Source of the DNA: Bacillota bacterium
Lineage (GTDB): Bacteria; Bacillota; Clostridia; Oscillospirales; Oscillospiraceae
Direction: 5' to 3'
Assembly (NCBI GenBank): GCA_023386265.1
Contig: JAEWKA010000002.1
Location: 490,698-554,697 of the forward strand
DNA: 64,000 nucleotides
Below the pieces are notes generated by a model. That model worked only from the letters and a program-made list of their open reading frames with translations. It ran no database searches and was not told where the DNA came from. A program made the translations under genes and the position numbers. Below are positions 24,682 through 32,776 of the stretch, in pieces (the first letter of the stretch is position 1; each line of letters begins with the position of its first letter).

Positions 24682-25131
24682 TCACCTTTCCTGCAGCCTC
24701 TGCTGCAAATACTTATAATAATTTCTCGAGGCGTATATCTGCTTGTGGCTTTCCGAAAACTGAATCAGGCTCGCCGAGGTTAAGTTTCGAGCGACGGAGT
24801 AGACCTTCGCCGCGTTCACAATGGCGGATTTTGATACCCGCACAAAATTGCGGGGAAGCATGTTTTCCAGTTCGTAAAGCCGGTGCTTGATCAGGTAGGC
24901 GTCGTCCTCTGTATGGGCGTAAATGCGCTCGCCGTCAGTTTCAAAAAACAGCACATTGTTCAGCGGGAAATAGAACTCCATGTTTTCCTTGAAAAAAGTG
25001 ATACTTGGCTCGCAAGAGCCGTTTTCAAGGAGTAAGCGGCAGATATCCTGAATGTTCCCGTCCGCGCGGCCGCAGCGGATAAGAATCTCGTCTTCCGGCA
25101 TGGAGCTGTCTACCTCGATATGAACCTTCAT
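24682..25131 (-). CDS. LytTR-domain transcriptional regulator without receiver domain
   Basis: A 149-residue protein. The C-terminal 95 residues are a LytTR DNA-binding domain: LFFETDGERIYAHTEDDAY, LPRNFVRVSKSAIVNAAKV and FSESHKQIYASRNYYKYLQQ. The N-terminal 50 residues form a small alpha/beta region (ILIRCGRADGNIQDICRLL), not a phosphoacceptor domain, so no kinase is implied. Such stand-alone LytTR proteins often sit with a membrane protein gene that affects them. ATG at 25131 behind GAGGTGA; TATACT about 30 nt upstream is a possible -10 box. It is first in a two-gene operon with the LiaF-like gene. Confidence 0.88.
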   Translation of the reverse strand: MKVHIEVDSSMPEDEILIRCGRADGNIQDICRLLLENGSCEPSITFFKENMEFYFPLNNVLFFETDGERIYAHTEDDAYLIKHRLYELENMLPRNFVRVSKSAIVNAAKVYSVARNLTSASLIQFSESHKQIYASRNYYKYLQQRLQER

Positions 25132-25243
25132 CTGATCACCTCTTATGGTGAAAGTATATATGATTATCCTGAAAATGAAAAGAGGATATCGGCATCAGGT
25201 GCTTTTCAACTGCCGACAGGTAATAAAATGCAGCCGAAAGGTA

Positions 25244-25283
25244 TAAAAAAACAGGGCGGCTGTCAGAAAACCTGACGGCCGCC
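25244..25283 (-). terminator. Terminator after dnaJ
   Basis: Read on the minus strand, GGCGGCCGTCAGG pairs with CTGACAGCCGCC around a TTTT loop, followed by CTG and seven T. It ends the hrcA-grpE-dnaK-dnaJ operon. Confidence 0.88.
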
Positions 25284-25295
25284 ATTAATGTGAAG

Positions 25296-26402
25296 CTATT
25301 TTTTCTTCTTTTTGCCGAACGGAGCGGACGAAGGAGCGGATGCGGGCTCGCCGGTTGCTTTCGCAAATTCACGCAAAAGCTGCTTCTGAGCCTCGCCAAG
25401 ATTTTCAGGCGTTACGACCTTAACTGTGACGAACTCATCGCCGCGGCCCTTTCCGCGGATAAAGGGTATGCCAAGCTCCTTGAGACGGAAAACTGTACCG
25501 GTTTGAGTGCCCTCGGGAATGGAATATTTAATCTTCCCGTCGAGCGTCGGTATCTCAAGCTCAGCGCCGAGCGCAGCCTGTACGAAGGATATCGGCTGGG
25601 TAAACAGTACTGAGGAGCCGTCGCGCTTGAACTGCGGGTGGGGTCGCACGCCTACGGTTACAAGTAGGTCGCCCATCGGACCGTTGTTTTTGCCCGCGCT
25701 GCCAAGTCCGCGCAAAACGATGGTCTGCCCATCGTCTATGCCGGCGGGGATGTTGGCAGAAACCTTACGTTGCTTTCGGACTGAACCGTTACCGCGGCAA
25801 GTCTCGCAGGGCTGATGAATAATTTTGCCTGTGCCTCTGCAGTGCGGGCAGGTGGAAGATGTCGAAATCATACCGAAGGGGGTGCGCTGCTGCTGTTGAA
25901 CTACACCGCGACCCTTGCAGTCGGAGCAAATCTCGGCGGTCGTTCCTGCGGCGCAGCCCGTACCCTTACAGTCCGAACACTCCTCAATGCGCGCGATGCT
26001 GAGTTCCTTTTCGCAGCCGAAAGCAGCCTCCTCAAAGGTGATGGTTATGCCGGTGCGTATACTCTCACCCTGCATCGGGCCGTTTTGCGGTCGCTGTCTT
26101 CCGCCGCCGAACATTCCGCCGAACAGGTCACCGAAAATGTCACCGAAATCAAATCCGGTACCGCCCATTGAGGGGTCAAAGGCCGCGTGTCCATACTGGT
26201 CGTACTTCGCCTTTTTCTCGGGATCGGACAAAACCGCATAGGCTTCGGCAATCTCCTTGAAGCGGGCTTCCGCTTGAGCGTCACCCGGGTTCAAATCCGG
26301 GTGATTTTCCTTTGCAAGTGTTCGGTATGCTTTTTTTATATCGCTGTCCTGGGCGTCCTTTTTAAGTCCCAGAACCTCGTAATAATCCCTTTTATCTGCC
26401 AT
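25296..26402 (-). CDS. dnaJ: Molecular chaperone DnaJ
   Basis: A 368-residue type I J-protein, partner of DnaK. The J domain has the HPD motif (KENHPDLNPGD, near residue 35), followed by a Gly/Phe-rich linker (FGDIFGDLFGGMFGGG), four zinc-binding repeats (CSDCKGTG, CSDCKGRG, CPHCRGTG, CETCRGNG), the client-binding C-terminal domains and a Lys-rich end. All parts are intact. It is the last gene of the operon and is separated from dnaK by 139 nt containing a strong hairpin. Confidence 0.97.
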   Translation of the reverse strand: MADKRDYYEVLGLKKDAQDSDIKKAYRTLAKENHPDLNPGDAQAEARFKEIAEAYAVLSDPEKKAKYDQYGHAAFDPSMGGTGFDFGDIFGDLFGGMFGGGRQRPQNGPMQGESIRTGITITFEEAAFGCEKELSIARIEECSDCKGTGCAAGTTAEICSDCKGRGVVQQQQRTPFGMISTSSTCPHCRGTGKIIHQPCETCRGNGSVRKQRKVSANIPAGIDDGQTIVLRGLGSAGKNNGPMGDLLVTVGVRPHPQFKRDGSSVLFTQPISFVQAALGAELEIPTLDGKIKYSIPEGTQTGTVFRLKELGIPFIRGKGRGDEFVTVKVVTPENLGEAQKQLLREFAKATGEPASAPSSAPFGKKKKK

Positions 26403-26496
26403 AAATAAGTATCCTTTTCATAAAATGGTCAGAGTTTCAGAAAATCCATAAAAACAGACTTTCAGACCTCTGCCAGCCCATCAAAAAAGTTGTCGG

Positions 26497-26526
26497 CTCA
26501 AGGGCGCACATAAGTGCGCCCTTGAG
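26497..26526. terminator. Strong hairpin between dnaK and dnaJ
   Basis: CTCAAGGGCGCAC and GTGCGCCCTTGAG make a perfect 13-bp stem with a 4-nt loop, 15 nt after the dnaK stop on the minus strand. A six-T run follows only after about 10 nt, so it may be a partial terminator or an mRNA end that lowers dnaJ relative to dnaK. Confidence 0.65.
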
Positions 26527-26541
26527 TAAGCTGGGACCATT

Positions 26542-28413
26542 CTATTTCTTTTTGTTGTCGTCGTCAACTACTTCATAGTCGGCATCGTAATATTGTCCGT
26601 CCGCACCGCCCTTGTGGTCGTGATTGCAGTCTCCGTTTCCGCCGCAGTCACAGTTCGGGTCTCCGCAGCCGCCCTGAGCGCCGCTCTGGGAATAGAGCTT
26701 CTCGCTGACCTTATAGAAGGCCTGAGTGAGTTCTTCTGTTGCCGCCTTGATTGAAGCGGTGTCTGTTCCGGAAAGAGCGGTCTTGAGCTTCGCGAGAGCC
26801 GCTTCGACTTCGGATTTATCGGCAGAGTCTATCTTGTCGCCCATTTCGGAGATGGTCTTTTCGGTTTGGTAGACCATCTGATCGCCCTGATTGCGGACGT
26901 CGATTTCTTCCTTGCGCTTTGCGTCTTCGGCTGCGAACTGCTCCGCTTCCTTGACTGCCTTTTCAATATCGTCCTTAGAGAGGTTGGAGGATGCGGTAAT
27001 TGTTATGTTCTGCTGCTTGCCCGTTCCCATATCCTTCGCGGATACGTTTACGATGCCGTTCGCGTCAATATCAAAGGTGACTTCAATCTGAGGTACACCG
27101 CGGCGTGCCGGAGCGATACCGTCAAGGTGGAAGCGGCCGAGGCTCTTGTTATACTGAGCCATCTCGCGCTCGCCCTGAAGGACGTTAATTTCAACGCTGG
27201 TCTGGTTATCGGCAGCAGTGGAGAATATCTGGCTCTTCTTCGTCGGAATCGTGGTGTTGCGCTCAATAAGCTTTGTGCAGACGCCACCCAGAGTTTCAAG
27301 ACCGAGGGAAAGCGGGGTAACATCGAGAAGCAGAATGCCTTCAACGTCGCCGCCGAGAACGCCGCCCTGGATAGCCGCGCCGACTGCGACGCACTCATCG
27401 GGGTTGATGCCCTTGAAGCCTTCTTTTCCCGTAAGGGATTTAACCATGTCCTGAACAGCGGGGATACGGGTCGAACCGCCGACGAGGAGAACCTTGGAAA
27501 GTTCGCCTGCGGAAAGTCCCGCGTCGGAGAGTGCCTGACGGACGGGACCGACGGTCTTTTCGACCAGATGATGTGTAAGCTCATTGAACTTTGCTCTCGT
27601 GAGTGTTACGTCGAGGTGCTTGGGACCTGTAGCGTCAGCGGTGATATAAGGGAGATTTATGTTTGAAGTGGTTACGCCCGAAAGCTCAATCTTCGCTTTT
27701 TCGGCTGCCTCGCGCAGACGCTGGAGAGCGACTCTGTCAGTGGAGAGGTCAACGCCTTCGGCTTTTTTGAATTCCTCAGTGAGGTACTTTGTGACGCACT
27801 CGTCGAAATCGTCGCCGCCCAGACGGGTGTTGCCGCCGGTTGCGAGGACTTCGATTACGCCGTCGCCGATTTCAAGGACGGATACGTCGAAGGTACCGCC
27901 GCCGAGGTCATAGACCATGATCTTCTGATCGGATTCCTTATCGATGCCGTAGGCGAGAGCTGCGGCTGTCGGTTCGTTTATGATACGCTTAACGTCAAGA
28001 CCTGCGATACGTCCTGCGTCCTTTGTCGCCTGACGCTGGGCGTCGGAGAAGTATGCAGGAACGGTGATGACGGCTTCGGTGACGGTGGTTCCTAGATAGC
28101 TTTCGGCATCCGCCTTGAGCTTTTGAAGTATCATCGCAGATATTTCCTGCGGAGTGTAGGACTTTGAGTCCACGGTGACCTTGTAGTTCGTGCCCATTTC
28201 ACGCTTTATGGAGCTTATCGTGCGGTCGGGATTCGTGACTGCCTGACGCTTTGCAACCTGTCCTACAAGGCGCTCGCCTGTCTTTGAAAACGCAACGACT
28301 GAAGGAGTTGTTCTGTTGCCTTCGGCGTTCGCGATAACAACGGATTCGCCGCCTTCCATAACTGCAACGCAGCTGTTCGTAGTTCCTAAATCTATTCCGA
28401 TAATTTTACCCAT
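26542..28413 (-). CDS. dnaK: Molecular chaperone DnaK (Hsp70)
   Basis: A 623-residue Hsp70. The ATPase domain opens with [13 protein letters not shown] and has [18 protein letters not shown] and the ATP-binding [10 protein letters not shown]; the substrate-binding domain follows from about residue 370 with [13 protein letters not shown]. The C-terminal lid ends in an odd tail: four Cys and two His in [20 protein letters not shown], then the acidic [10 protein letters not shown] end. The usual bacterial tail is Gly/acidic without a Cys cluster. Start at 28413 behind AGGAGG. GrpE (nucleotide exchange) and DnaJ are encoded on each side. Confidence 0.98.
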   Translation of the reverse strand: MGKIIGIDLGTTNSCVAVMEGGESVVIANAEGNRTTPSVVAFSKTGERLVGQVAKRQAVTNPDRTISSIKREMGTNYKVTVDSKSYTPQEISAMILQKLKADAESYLGTTVTEAVITVPAYFSDAQRQATKDAGRIAGLDVKRIINEPTAAALAYGIDKESDQKIMVYDLGGGTFDVSVLEIGDGVIEVLATGGNTRLGGDDFDECVTKYLTEEFKKAEGVDLSTDRVALQRLREAAEKAKIELSGVTTSNINLPYITADATGPKHLDVTLTRAKFNELTHHLVEKTVGPVRQALSDAGLSAGELSKVLLVGGSTRIPAVQDMVKSLTGKEGFKGINPDECVAVGAAIQGGVLGGDVEGILLLDVTPLSLGLETLGGVCTKLIERNTTIPTKKSQIFSTAADNQTSVEINVLQGEREMAQYNKSLGRFHLDGIAPARRGVPQIEVTFDIDANGIVNVSAKDMGTGKQQNITITASSNLSKDDIEKAVKEAEQFAAEDAKRKEEIDVRNQGDQMVYQTEKTISEMGDKIDSADKSEVEAALAKLKTALSGTDTASIKAATEELTQAFYKVSEKLYSQSGAQGGCGDPNCDCGGNGDCNHDHKGGADGQYYDADYEVVDDDNKKK

Positions 28414-28501
28414 TTTGAATTCCTCCTGATATGAATATGTGAATTTGATTCTTCTTGTGATTAACTTATTTCTAATGAGAGATTTTCTCTCTGATCAGCA
28501 T

Positions 28502-29086
28502 TTAATTTGCGACTTTAACTATGCTGCAGCGTATAACCTTGTCGCCCAGCTTGAAGCCCTTCTGGAATTCCTCCGTGATGATGCCCTCGCCAAAGTTTTC
28601 GTCCTCAACGTGCATCACGGCGTTGTGGATTTCAGGGTCAAACTTTGTGCCGGTGCCGGCTCCTATCTCGCAGACGCCGAGCTTTTCGATGATCTCCCTG
28701 AACTGAGTCAGTGTCATTTCGACACCGCGTCGATAGGCCTCATCCGCCGTTTCCGTTTTGAGCGCACGCTCAAGGTTGTCGTAAACGGGAAGAAATTTTG
28801 TAACTGTGTCCGCACGCACATCGGAATAAGTGCTTTCACGCTCTTTCTGACTGCGTTTACGGAAGTTATCGTATTCTGCAAGCATCCGCAGATATTTTTC
28901 CTTTTCGGCAGCAAGCTCTTCCTGCACCTTTTTCAGCTCGGCGTATTCTTTGTCCTTTATCTTATCCGTTTTTTTGTCTGATTTTGTTTCCTCGGCTTTT
29001 CCACTCATTTCGCTTGTTTCGGGAGCTTTCTCCGCCGTCGTTCCTTCTTTTTCTTCTTTCGGATCAGACGTCTTCTTCATGCTCAT
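28502..29086 (-). CDS. grpE: Nucleotide exchange factor GrpE
   Basis: A 194-residue GrpE. The first 60 residues are a low-complexity Lys/Glu/Thr tail, followed by a long coiled coil (AELKKVQEELAAEKEKYL, YDNFRKRSQKERE) and the C-terminal beta domain that contacts DnaK (HNAVMHVED, EEFQKGFKLGDKVIRCSIVKVAN). ATG at 29086 has AAGGAGAT upstream and overlaps the hrcA end by 23 nt. It releases ADP from DnaK. Confidence 0.97.
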   Translation of the reverse strand: MSMKKTSDPKEEKEGTTAEKAPETSEMSGKAEETKSDKKTDKIKDKEYAELKKVQEELAAEKEKYLRMLAEYDNFRKRSQKERESTYSDVRADTVTKFLPVYDNLERALKTETADEAYRRGVEMTLTQFREIIEKLGVCEIGAGTGTKFDPEIHNAVMHVEDENFGEGIITEEFQKGFKLGDKVIRCSIVKVAN

Positions 29087-30155
29087 TTGTGTTCATCTCC
29101 TTTATCTGCAGTTTCTCAAAGCCTCGCGGAGCCTCGGGCATTGCCAGAACGTGGCTTAAACCTTCAGCGATATAGCGGAGCTTTGCGGCAACACCGGAAT
29201 AGTCCATACGGGTTGGGCCGACAATGCCGATTATACCTTTCATGTTGTCTCCCGCGTTGTACCTCGCTATGACGACCGAGGAGTCCTTGAGCTCCTTTGC
29301 GACGTTTTCGGGACCGATAATAACCTGAATGTCGTCGTCCGAGCCGTCGTTCGGCAGTCCCAGAAGATGCTCGCTGTCGGAAAGATAGCTCATAACCTCA
29401 TGAGCTTTGTCGGGATCACGAAATTCCGGCAGACGTAATAGGTGCGAAGCGCCGGTGACAATAGCCTTCCCCTCTTTCGCCTTTCCAAGCGTATCGATAG
29501 CGAAAGCGGCAATGACGGAAACGAGCCCCATCGTGTCACCGCAGGCGCGTTCCGCGGAGCCTATCAGTGCCGGCGTTATTTTCTCTTCTTGAATGCCGAC
29601 AAAGTTTGTGTTGAACACGGAGGCAAGACGCACTATCATGCCCTGATCTACCGAAAAGGGCAGGTGAATGAGTTTGTTATGCACCGCGTCGTTTGAGAGC
29701 ATTGCGACGGCTATGAAGGTGTTGAAGTCGACATATATGAGGTCAAAGCGTTTTATCGTCGATGCTACAGGCGCTGCCAAGGCAACGGAGGGATACTGTG
29801 TCATCGAGGAAGCAAGTTTTCCTATGTCGCTCATCATCTTATCGAGCTGCTTCATTTTTTGGCTTAGGCTGTCGTTTATGGCGTCCGTTTCATCAATCGA
29901 AAGGCGCTGACGCTCCATAAGCTCGTTGACATAGAGCCGATAGCCCTGGGGCGAGGGAATACGACCTGCGGAAGTGTGGGGCTGTTCGAGAAAACCCATC
30001 GCCGTGAGCTCTGCCATTTCGTTGCGAATCGTCGCGCTGCTCAGATCAAGAACGCCCGACTCAACAATCGACTTTGAACCGACGGGTTCAGCAGTTGCAA
30101 TGTATTCGTCAATGACGGCTGTCAGTATCTTCTTCTTACGGTCACTGATTTCCAA
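29064..30155 (-). CDS. hrcA: Heat-inducible transcription repressor HrcA
   Basis: A 363-residue repressor that binds CIRCE operators and is kept active by GroE. The N-terminal winged helix has EISDRKKKILTAVIDEYI, PVGSKSI, and SSATIRNEMAELTAMGFLEQPHTSAGRIPS; the GAF-like and insert domains follow, ending in YIAEGLSHVL. I chose TTG at 30155 behind GGGGGGAG; frames beginning further up have no site. It leads the operon hrcA-grpE-dnaK-dnaJ and is itself under CIRCE control (see 30188-30247). Confidence 0.96.
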   Translation of the reverse strand: MEISDRKKKILTAVIDEYIATAEPVGSKSIVESGVLDLSSATIRNEMAELTAMGFLEQPHTSAGRIPSPQGYRLYVNELMERQRLSIDETDAINDSLSQKMKQLDKMMSDIGKLASSMTQYPSVALAAPVASTIKRFDLIYVDFNTFIAVAMLSNDAVHNKLIHLPFSVDQGMIVRLASVFNTNFVGIQEEKITPALIGSAERACGDTMGLVSVIAAFAIDTLGKAKEGKAIVTGASHLLRLPEFRDPDKAHEVMSYLSDSEHLLGLPNDGSDDDIQVIIGPENVAKELKDSSVVIARYNAGDNMKGIIGIVGPTRMDYSGVAAKLRYIAEGLSHVLAMPEAPRGFEKLQIKEMNTNEHEEDV

Positions 30156-30187
30156 AGTGCACGCTCCCCCCCGGTTTTTAATGAAGA

Positions 30188-30247
30188 ATAGCACTCTCGG
30201 ATAGAGAGCGCTGGCACTCTCGCCTTCTGAGTGCTAATTTAGCACTG
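30188..30247 (-). promoter_or_regulatory. CIRCE operator cluster upstream of hrcA
   Basis: The best CIRCE on the minus strand is TTAGCACTC-N9-GAGTGCCAG (30237-30211); one half is a perfect match to the consensus, the other differs at two bases. Overlapping it by four bases is a second CIRCE-like element, on the plus strand ATAGCACTC-N9-GAGCGCTGG (30188-30214). A further half-site, TTAGCACT at 30239-30246, mirrors the first across one base. The -10 box lies inside the cluster, so bound HrcA would block RNA polymerase. Confidence 0.85.
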
Positions 30248-30264
30248 TGACCCCAAAAAGTCAA
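30236..30264 (-). promoter_or_regulatory. Sigma-A promoter of the hrcA operon
   Basis: On the minus strand TTGACT (30264-30259), 17-nt spacer, TAAATT (30241-30236) with extended -10 TGC. The -10 box overlaps the outermost CIRCE half-sites. Confidence 0.8.
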
Positions 30265-30427
30265 TACTTTTAACAAACGAATTGACAGTTTATTCATATT
30301 TTAAACAAGACTGGACTTTGAGCGGCAGATCATATTCTCTTTTAATTTCAGACATCTATAAAAAATGGCTGTTACGTACTGGTATGGAGGTACTTAATTT
30401 TTCTTTGCGGAAAATTTAAAATTATTC

Positions 30428-30456
30428 TTGCAATTATGTTTACGTTCTGCTATTAT
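30428..30456 (+). promoter_or_regulatory. Sigma-A promoter of rpmB
   Basis: TTGCAA (30428-30433), 17-nt spacer, TATTAT (30451-30456) preceded by TGC. It stands 70 nt before the rpmB start. Confidence 0.7.
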
Positions 30457-30525
30457 TATAAAGCTATTCGTCTGAGTCGATATTCGACTAAATGGCTCAT
30501 ATTCTTAGAGGAGGTGCAGCTAAAG

Positions 30526-30714
30526 ATGGCAAAGTGTGAAATTTGCGGTAAGGGTGTTGCTTTCGGTATCCAGGTAAGCCACTCTCACAGACGTTCCAAC
30601 CGTACATGGAAGCCCAACGTAAAACGCGTCAAGGCCATAGTGGACGGGACACCTAAGCATGTCTACGTTTGCACCCGTTGCATGCGCAGCGGCAATGTGA
30701 CCCGCGCTGTGTAA
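30526..30714 (+). CDS. rpmB: 50S ribosomal protein L28
   Basis: A 62-residue protein of the large subunit. It starts MAKCEICGKGVAFGIQVSHSHRR and has a second Cys pair in VCTRCMRSG, so the zinc-binding form of L28. The ATG at 30526 lies behind GAGGAGGTG; a longer in-frame reading to the left has no ribosome site. It is transcribed alone between its promoter and a terminator. Confidence 0.95.
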   Translation: MAKCEICGKGVAFGIQVSHSHRRSNRTWKPNVKRVKAIVDGTPKHVYVCTRCMRSGNVTRAV

Positions 30715-30741
30715 TATAAACGGTTATAATTTCATGTATAT

Positions 30742-30775
30742 AGTAAAAGCGCCGCTAAAAAGCGGCGCTTTTACT
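30742..30775. terminator. Terminator after rpmB
   Basis: AGTAAAAGCGCCGCT and AGCGGCGCTTTTACT pair perfectly around an AAAA loop, with a T-run in the 3' arm. Confidence 0.9.
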
Positions 30776-30801
30776 GTTTCTGTATTAAGGATATTATATA
30801 C

Positions 30802-30830
30802 TGGAAAAAGGGACTAGGCCGTGCTATAAT
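30802..30830 (+). promoter_or_regulatory. Promoter of the hprK-murB-rapZ-yvcK-whiA cluster
   Basis: A perfect TATAAT (30825-30830) with extended -10 TGC; the -35 TGGAAA (30802-30807) is weak but at 17 nt. Transcription from here would start near 30837. Confidence 0.65.
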
Positions 30831-30870
30831 ATATAAAATAATGATACAAAGTTTAAGGCGGGTGCAAGGT

Positions 30871-31809
30871 ATGACGGAGGATTATTCGGTGCTGCTTTGT
30901 CAGCTGGTCAAAGAGCATGAACTGAATATAGTCCATGTTTCGAAGGACTATGAAACGGCAAGGATATACAGTATGGCGGTCAGCAGACCGGGACTCCAGT
31001 TTGCTGGTTTTTTCGAGTATTTCGATCCGCTGCGTATGCTCGTTTCCGGAAAGCAGGAGCACACGTTTTTGGAAAGGCTCGATGCTGAGGCGAGATACAA
31101 GGCGGTGGAAGGGTTAATTATGCGGCGCCCCTGCGCTCTGGTTGTCTGCCATCATGTTATGCCGCTTCCGGAGCTTTATGAGCTTGCCGAAAAGTACGAT
31201 GTAAATGTTTTCACATCGGATATGGACACCTCGGAATTTATGGCTCAGCTCATAAGCTCGCTGCATGTCCATCTTGCCCCGCGCAAGACGATACACGGCG
31301 TGCTGGTCGAGGTCTACGGCGAAGGACTCCTTATCACCGGTGACAGCGGCATAGGAAAGAGCGAAACCGCTCTGGAGCTCATTAAGCGAGGACACAGACT
31401 GATAGCGGACGACGCGGTTGAGATAAAAAGGATTGCCCATAACAATCTTGTCGGAGAAGCGCCTGCGCTCATTCGGCACTATATGGAATTCCGAGGCTTG
31501 GGCGTTGTGAATGCGCGTTTTATTTTCGGCGTCGGCGCCGTCAAATCGACTCAGACGATACACCTTGTGGTAAATCTCGAAAATTGGGAAGATTACAAGC
31601 CCTATGACAGGCTCGGAGTCGAGGAGGAATGCACCGAAATACTCGGCGTAGCAGTGCCGAGCGTCACGATCCCTGTCCGTCCCGGTCGAAACCTCGCCGT
31701 CATTCTTGAGCTTGCCGCGATGAATAATCGCCAGAAAAAGCTCGGCTATAACGCGGCGCAGGACCTCGAACGTATGCACGACCAGTGCATTGATAACGAT
31801 TTATTCTGA
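30871..31809 (+). CDS. hprK: HPr kinase/phosphorylase
   Basis: A 312-residue enzyme that phosphorylates HPr at Ser46 for carbon catabolite control and also removes the phosphate. The Walker A loop GDSGIGKSETALELIKRGH lies near residue 153, followed by LIADDAVEI and the HprK signature region around FRGLGVVNARFIFG. I prefer ATG 30871 (MTEDYSVLLCQL) to one 30 nt earlier, which would sit almost on the transcription start. It leads a cluster, hprK-murB-rapZ-yvcK-whiA, conserved in clostridia and linking sugar control with wall synthesis. Confidence 0.95.
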   Translation: MTEDYSVLLCQLVKEHELNIVHVSKDYETARIYSMAVSRPGLQFAGFFEYFDPLRMLVSGKQEHTFLERLDAEARYKAVEGLIMRRPCALVVCHHVMPLPELYELAEKYDVNVFTSDMDTSEFMAQLISSLHVHLAPRKTIHGVLVEVYGEGLLITGDSGIGKSETALELIKRGHRLIADDAVEIKRIAHNNLVGEAPALIRHYMEFRGLGVVNARFIFGVGAVKSTQTIHLVVNLENWEDYKPYDRLGVEEECTEILGVAVPSVTIPVRPGRNLAVILELAAMNNRQKKLGYNAAQDLERMHDQCIDNDLF

Positions 31810-31832
31810 TATTTTTTATAAAAGGAGCGTTT

Positions 31833-32753
31833 ATGGACGATTTTGCTCTCCTTACACAGGAACTTGCGGCGAAGCTTCCTATGCTCGAGCTACGCGAAAA
31901 CGAGCCGATGAAAAATCACTGCTCATTTCGAATCGGCGGGGATGCAACTGCGATGGCTCTGCCGTCGTCTGTTGAAGAAACGGAAGCACTCTGTAAATTA
32001 CTCCGCGAAAAAGGTGTGAAGCCGCTTATAATCGGCAACGGCACGAATCTTCTCGTAACGGATGCTCCGCTCCGCCGATTCGTAATTAAGATGTCGGACG
32101 GGATGAGCGCAGTCGAAAGACGTGGGGAAACGGGAGTTTACGCCCGCTGCGGTGTGAGCCTTGCGAAGCTCGCTTTAGAATGCGCGCATTTCTCGCTGAC
32201 AGGGCTTGAATTTGCCCACGGCATTCCGGGCACGCTGGGAGGCGCTGCGAGTATGAACGCCGGAGCTTACGGTGGAGAGATGAAGCAGGTTGTCCGCTCG
32301 GTCACTTTTTTGGATGCGAACCTTATACTACGCGAAAAGCCGATAGAGGAACTCGATTTCACTTACAGACACACCGCGTTTTCCGATACTGACAATGTTG
32401 TCTTAGGCTGTTTGCTGCGGCTCGAAAAGGGCAATGAGGAAGAGATATTGAGCAGGATGCGCGAGCTTTCTGATAAACGGAGAAGCTCACAGCCGCTCGA
32501 TAAACCCTCCGCCGGAAGCACCTTTAAAAGACCTGAAAACGGCTACGCCGCAGCGCTAATCGAAGAGGCCGGGCTCAAGGGTTTTGCAATCGGAGGGGCA
32601 CAGGTTTCGGAAAAGCACGCGGGATTTGTTATAAATCGCGGCGGCGCGACCTTTGACGATGTTATCAAACTAATTGAGCACATAAAGGAAACAGTTTACA
32701 AATGCTCGGAGATAATGCTTGAACCTGAAGTTAAAATTATCGAGAATGTCTGA
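31833..32753 (+). CDS. murB: UDP-N-acetylmuramate dehydrogenase
   Basis: A 306-residue flavoenzyme that reduces UDP-GlcNAc-enolpyruvate to UDP-MurNAc, the second committed step to peptidoglycan. FAD-binding motifs HCSFRIGGDATAMALPS, IGNGTNLLV and GLEFAHGIPGTLGGAASMNAGAYGGEM are present, as are DKPSAGSTFKRP (catalytic Ser) and the C-terminal glutamate in LEPEVKII. It is the short type without the extra C-terminal insert of E. coli MurB. ATG behind AAAGGAG, 23 nt after hprK. Confidence 0.96.
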   Translation: MDDFALLTQELAAKLPMLELRENEPMKNHCSFRIGGDATAMALPSSVEETEALCKLLREKGVKPLIIGNGTNLLVTDAPLRRFVIKMSDGMSAVERRGETGVYARCGVSLAKLALECAHFSLTGLEFAHGIPGTLGGAASMNAGAYGGEMKQVVRSVTFLDANLILREKPIEELDFTYRHTAFSDTDNVVLGCLLRLEKGNEEEILSRMRELSDKRRSSQPLDKPSAGSTFKRPENGYAAALIEEAGLKGFAIGGAQVSEKHAGFVINRGGATFDDVIKLIEHIKETVYKCSEIMLEPEVKIIENV

Positions 32754-32776
32754 ATGGGATAGAGAGGAACTTGGAA

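Larger units (their letters stand above)
30156..30525. other. Control region between divergent hrcA and rpmB
   Basis: A 370-nt gap holding the hrcA ribosome site, the CIRCE cluster, the hrcA promoter and, on the plus strand, the rpmB promoter with a 65-nt leader. The middle part (about 30310-30425) is AT-rich with no gene or structure that I can support. Confidence 0.7.

Noticed and set aside
26866..27666. 266-codon frame antisense to dnaK
   Set aside because: Shadow of strong codon bias in dnaK; no start signal or family similarity.
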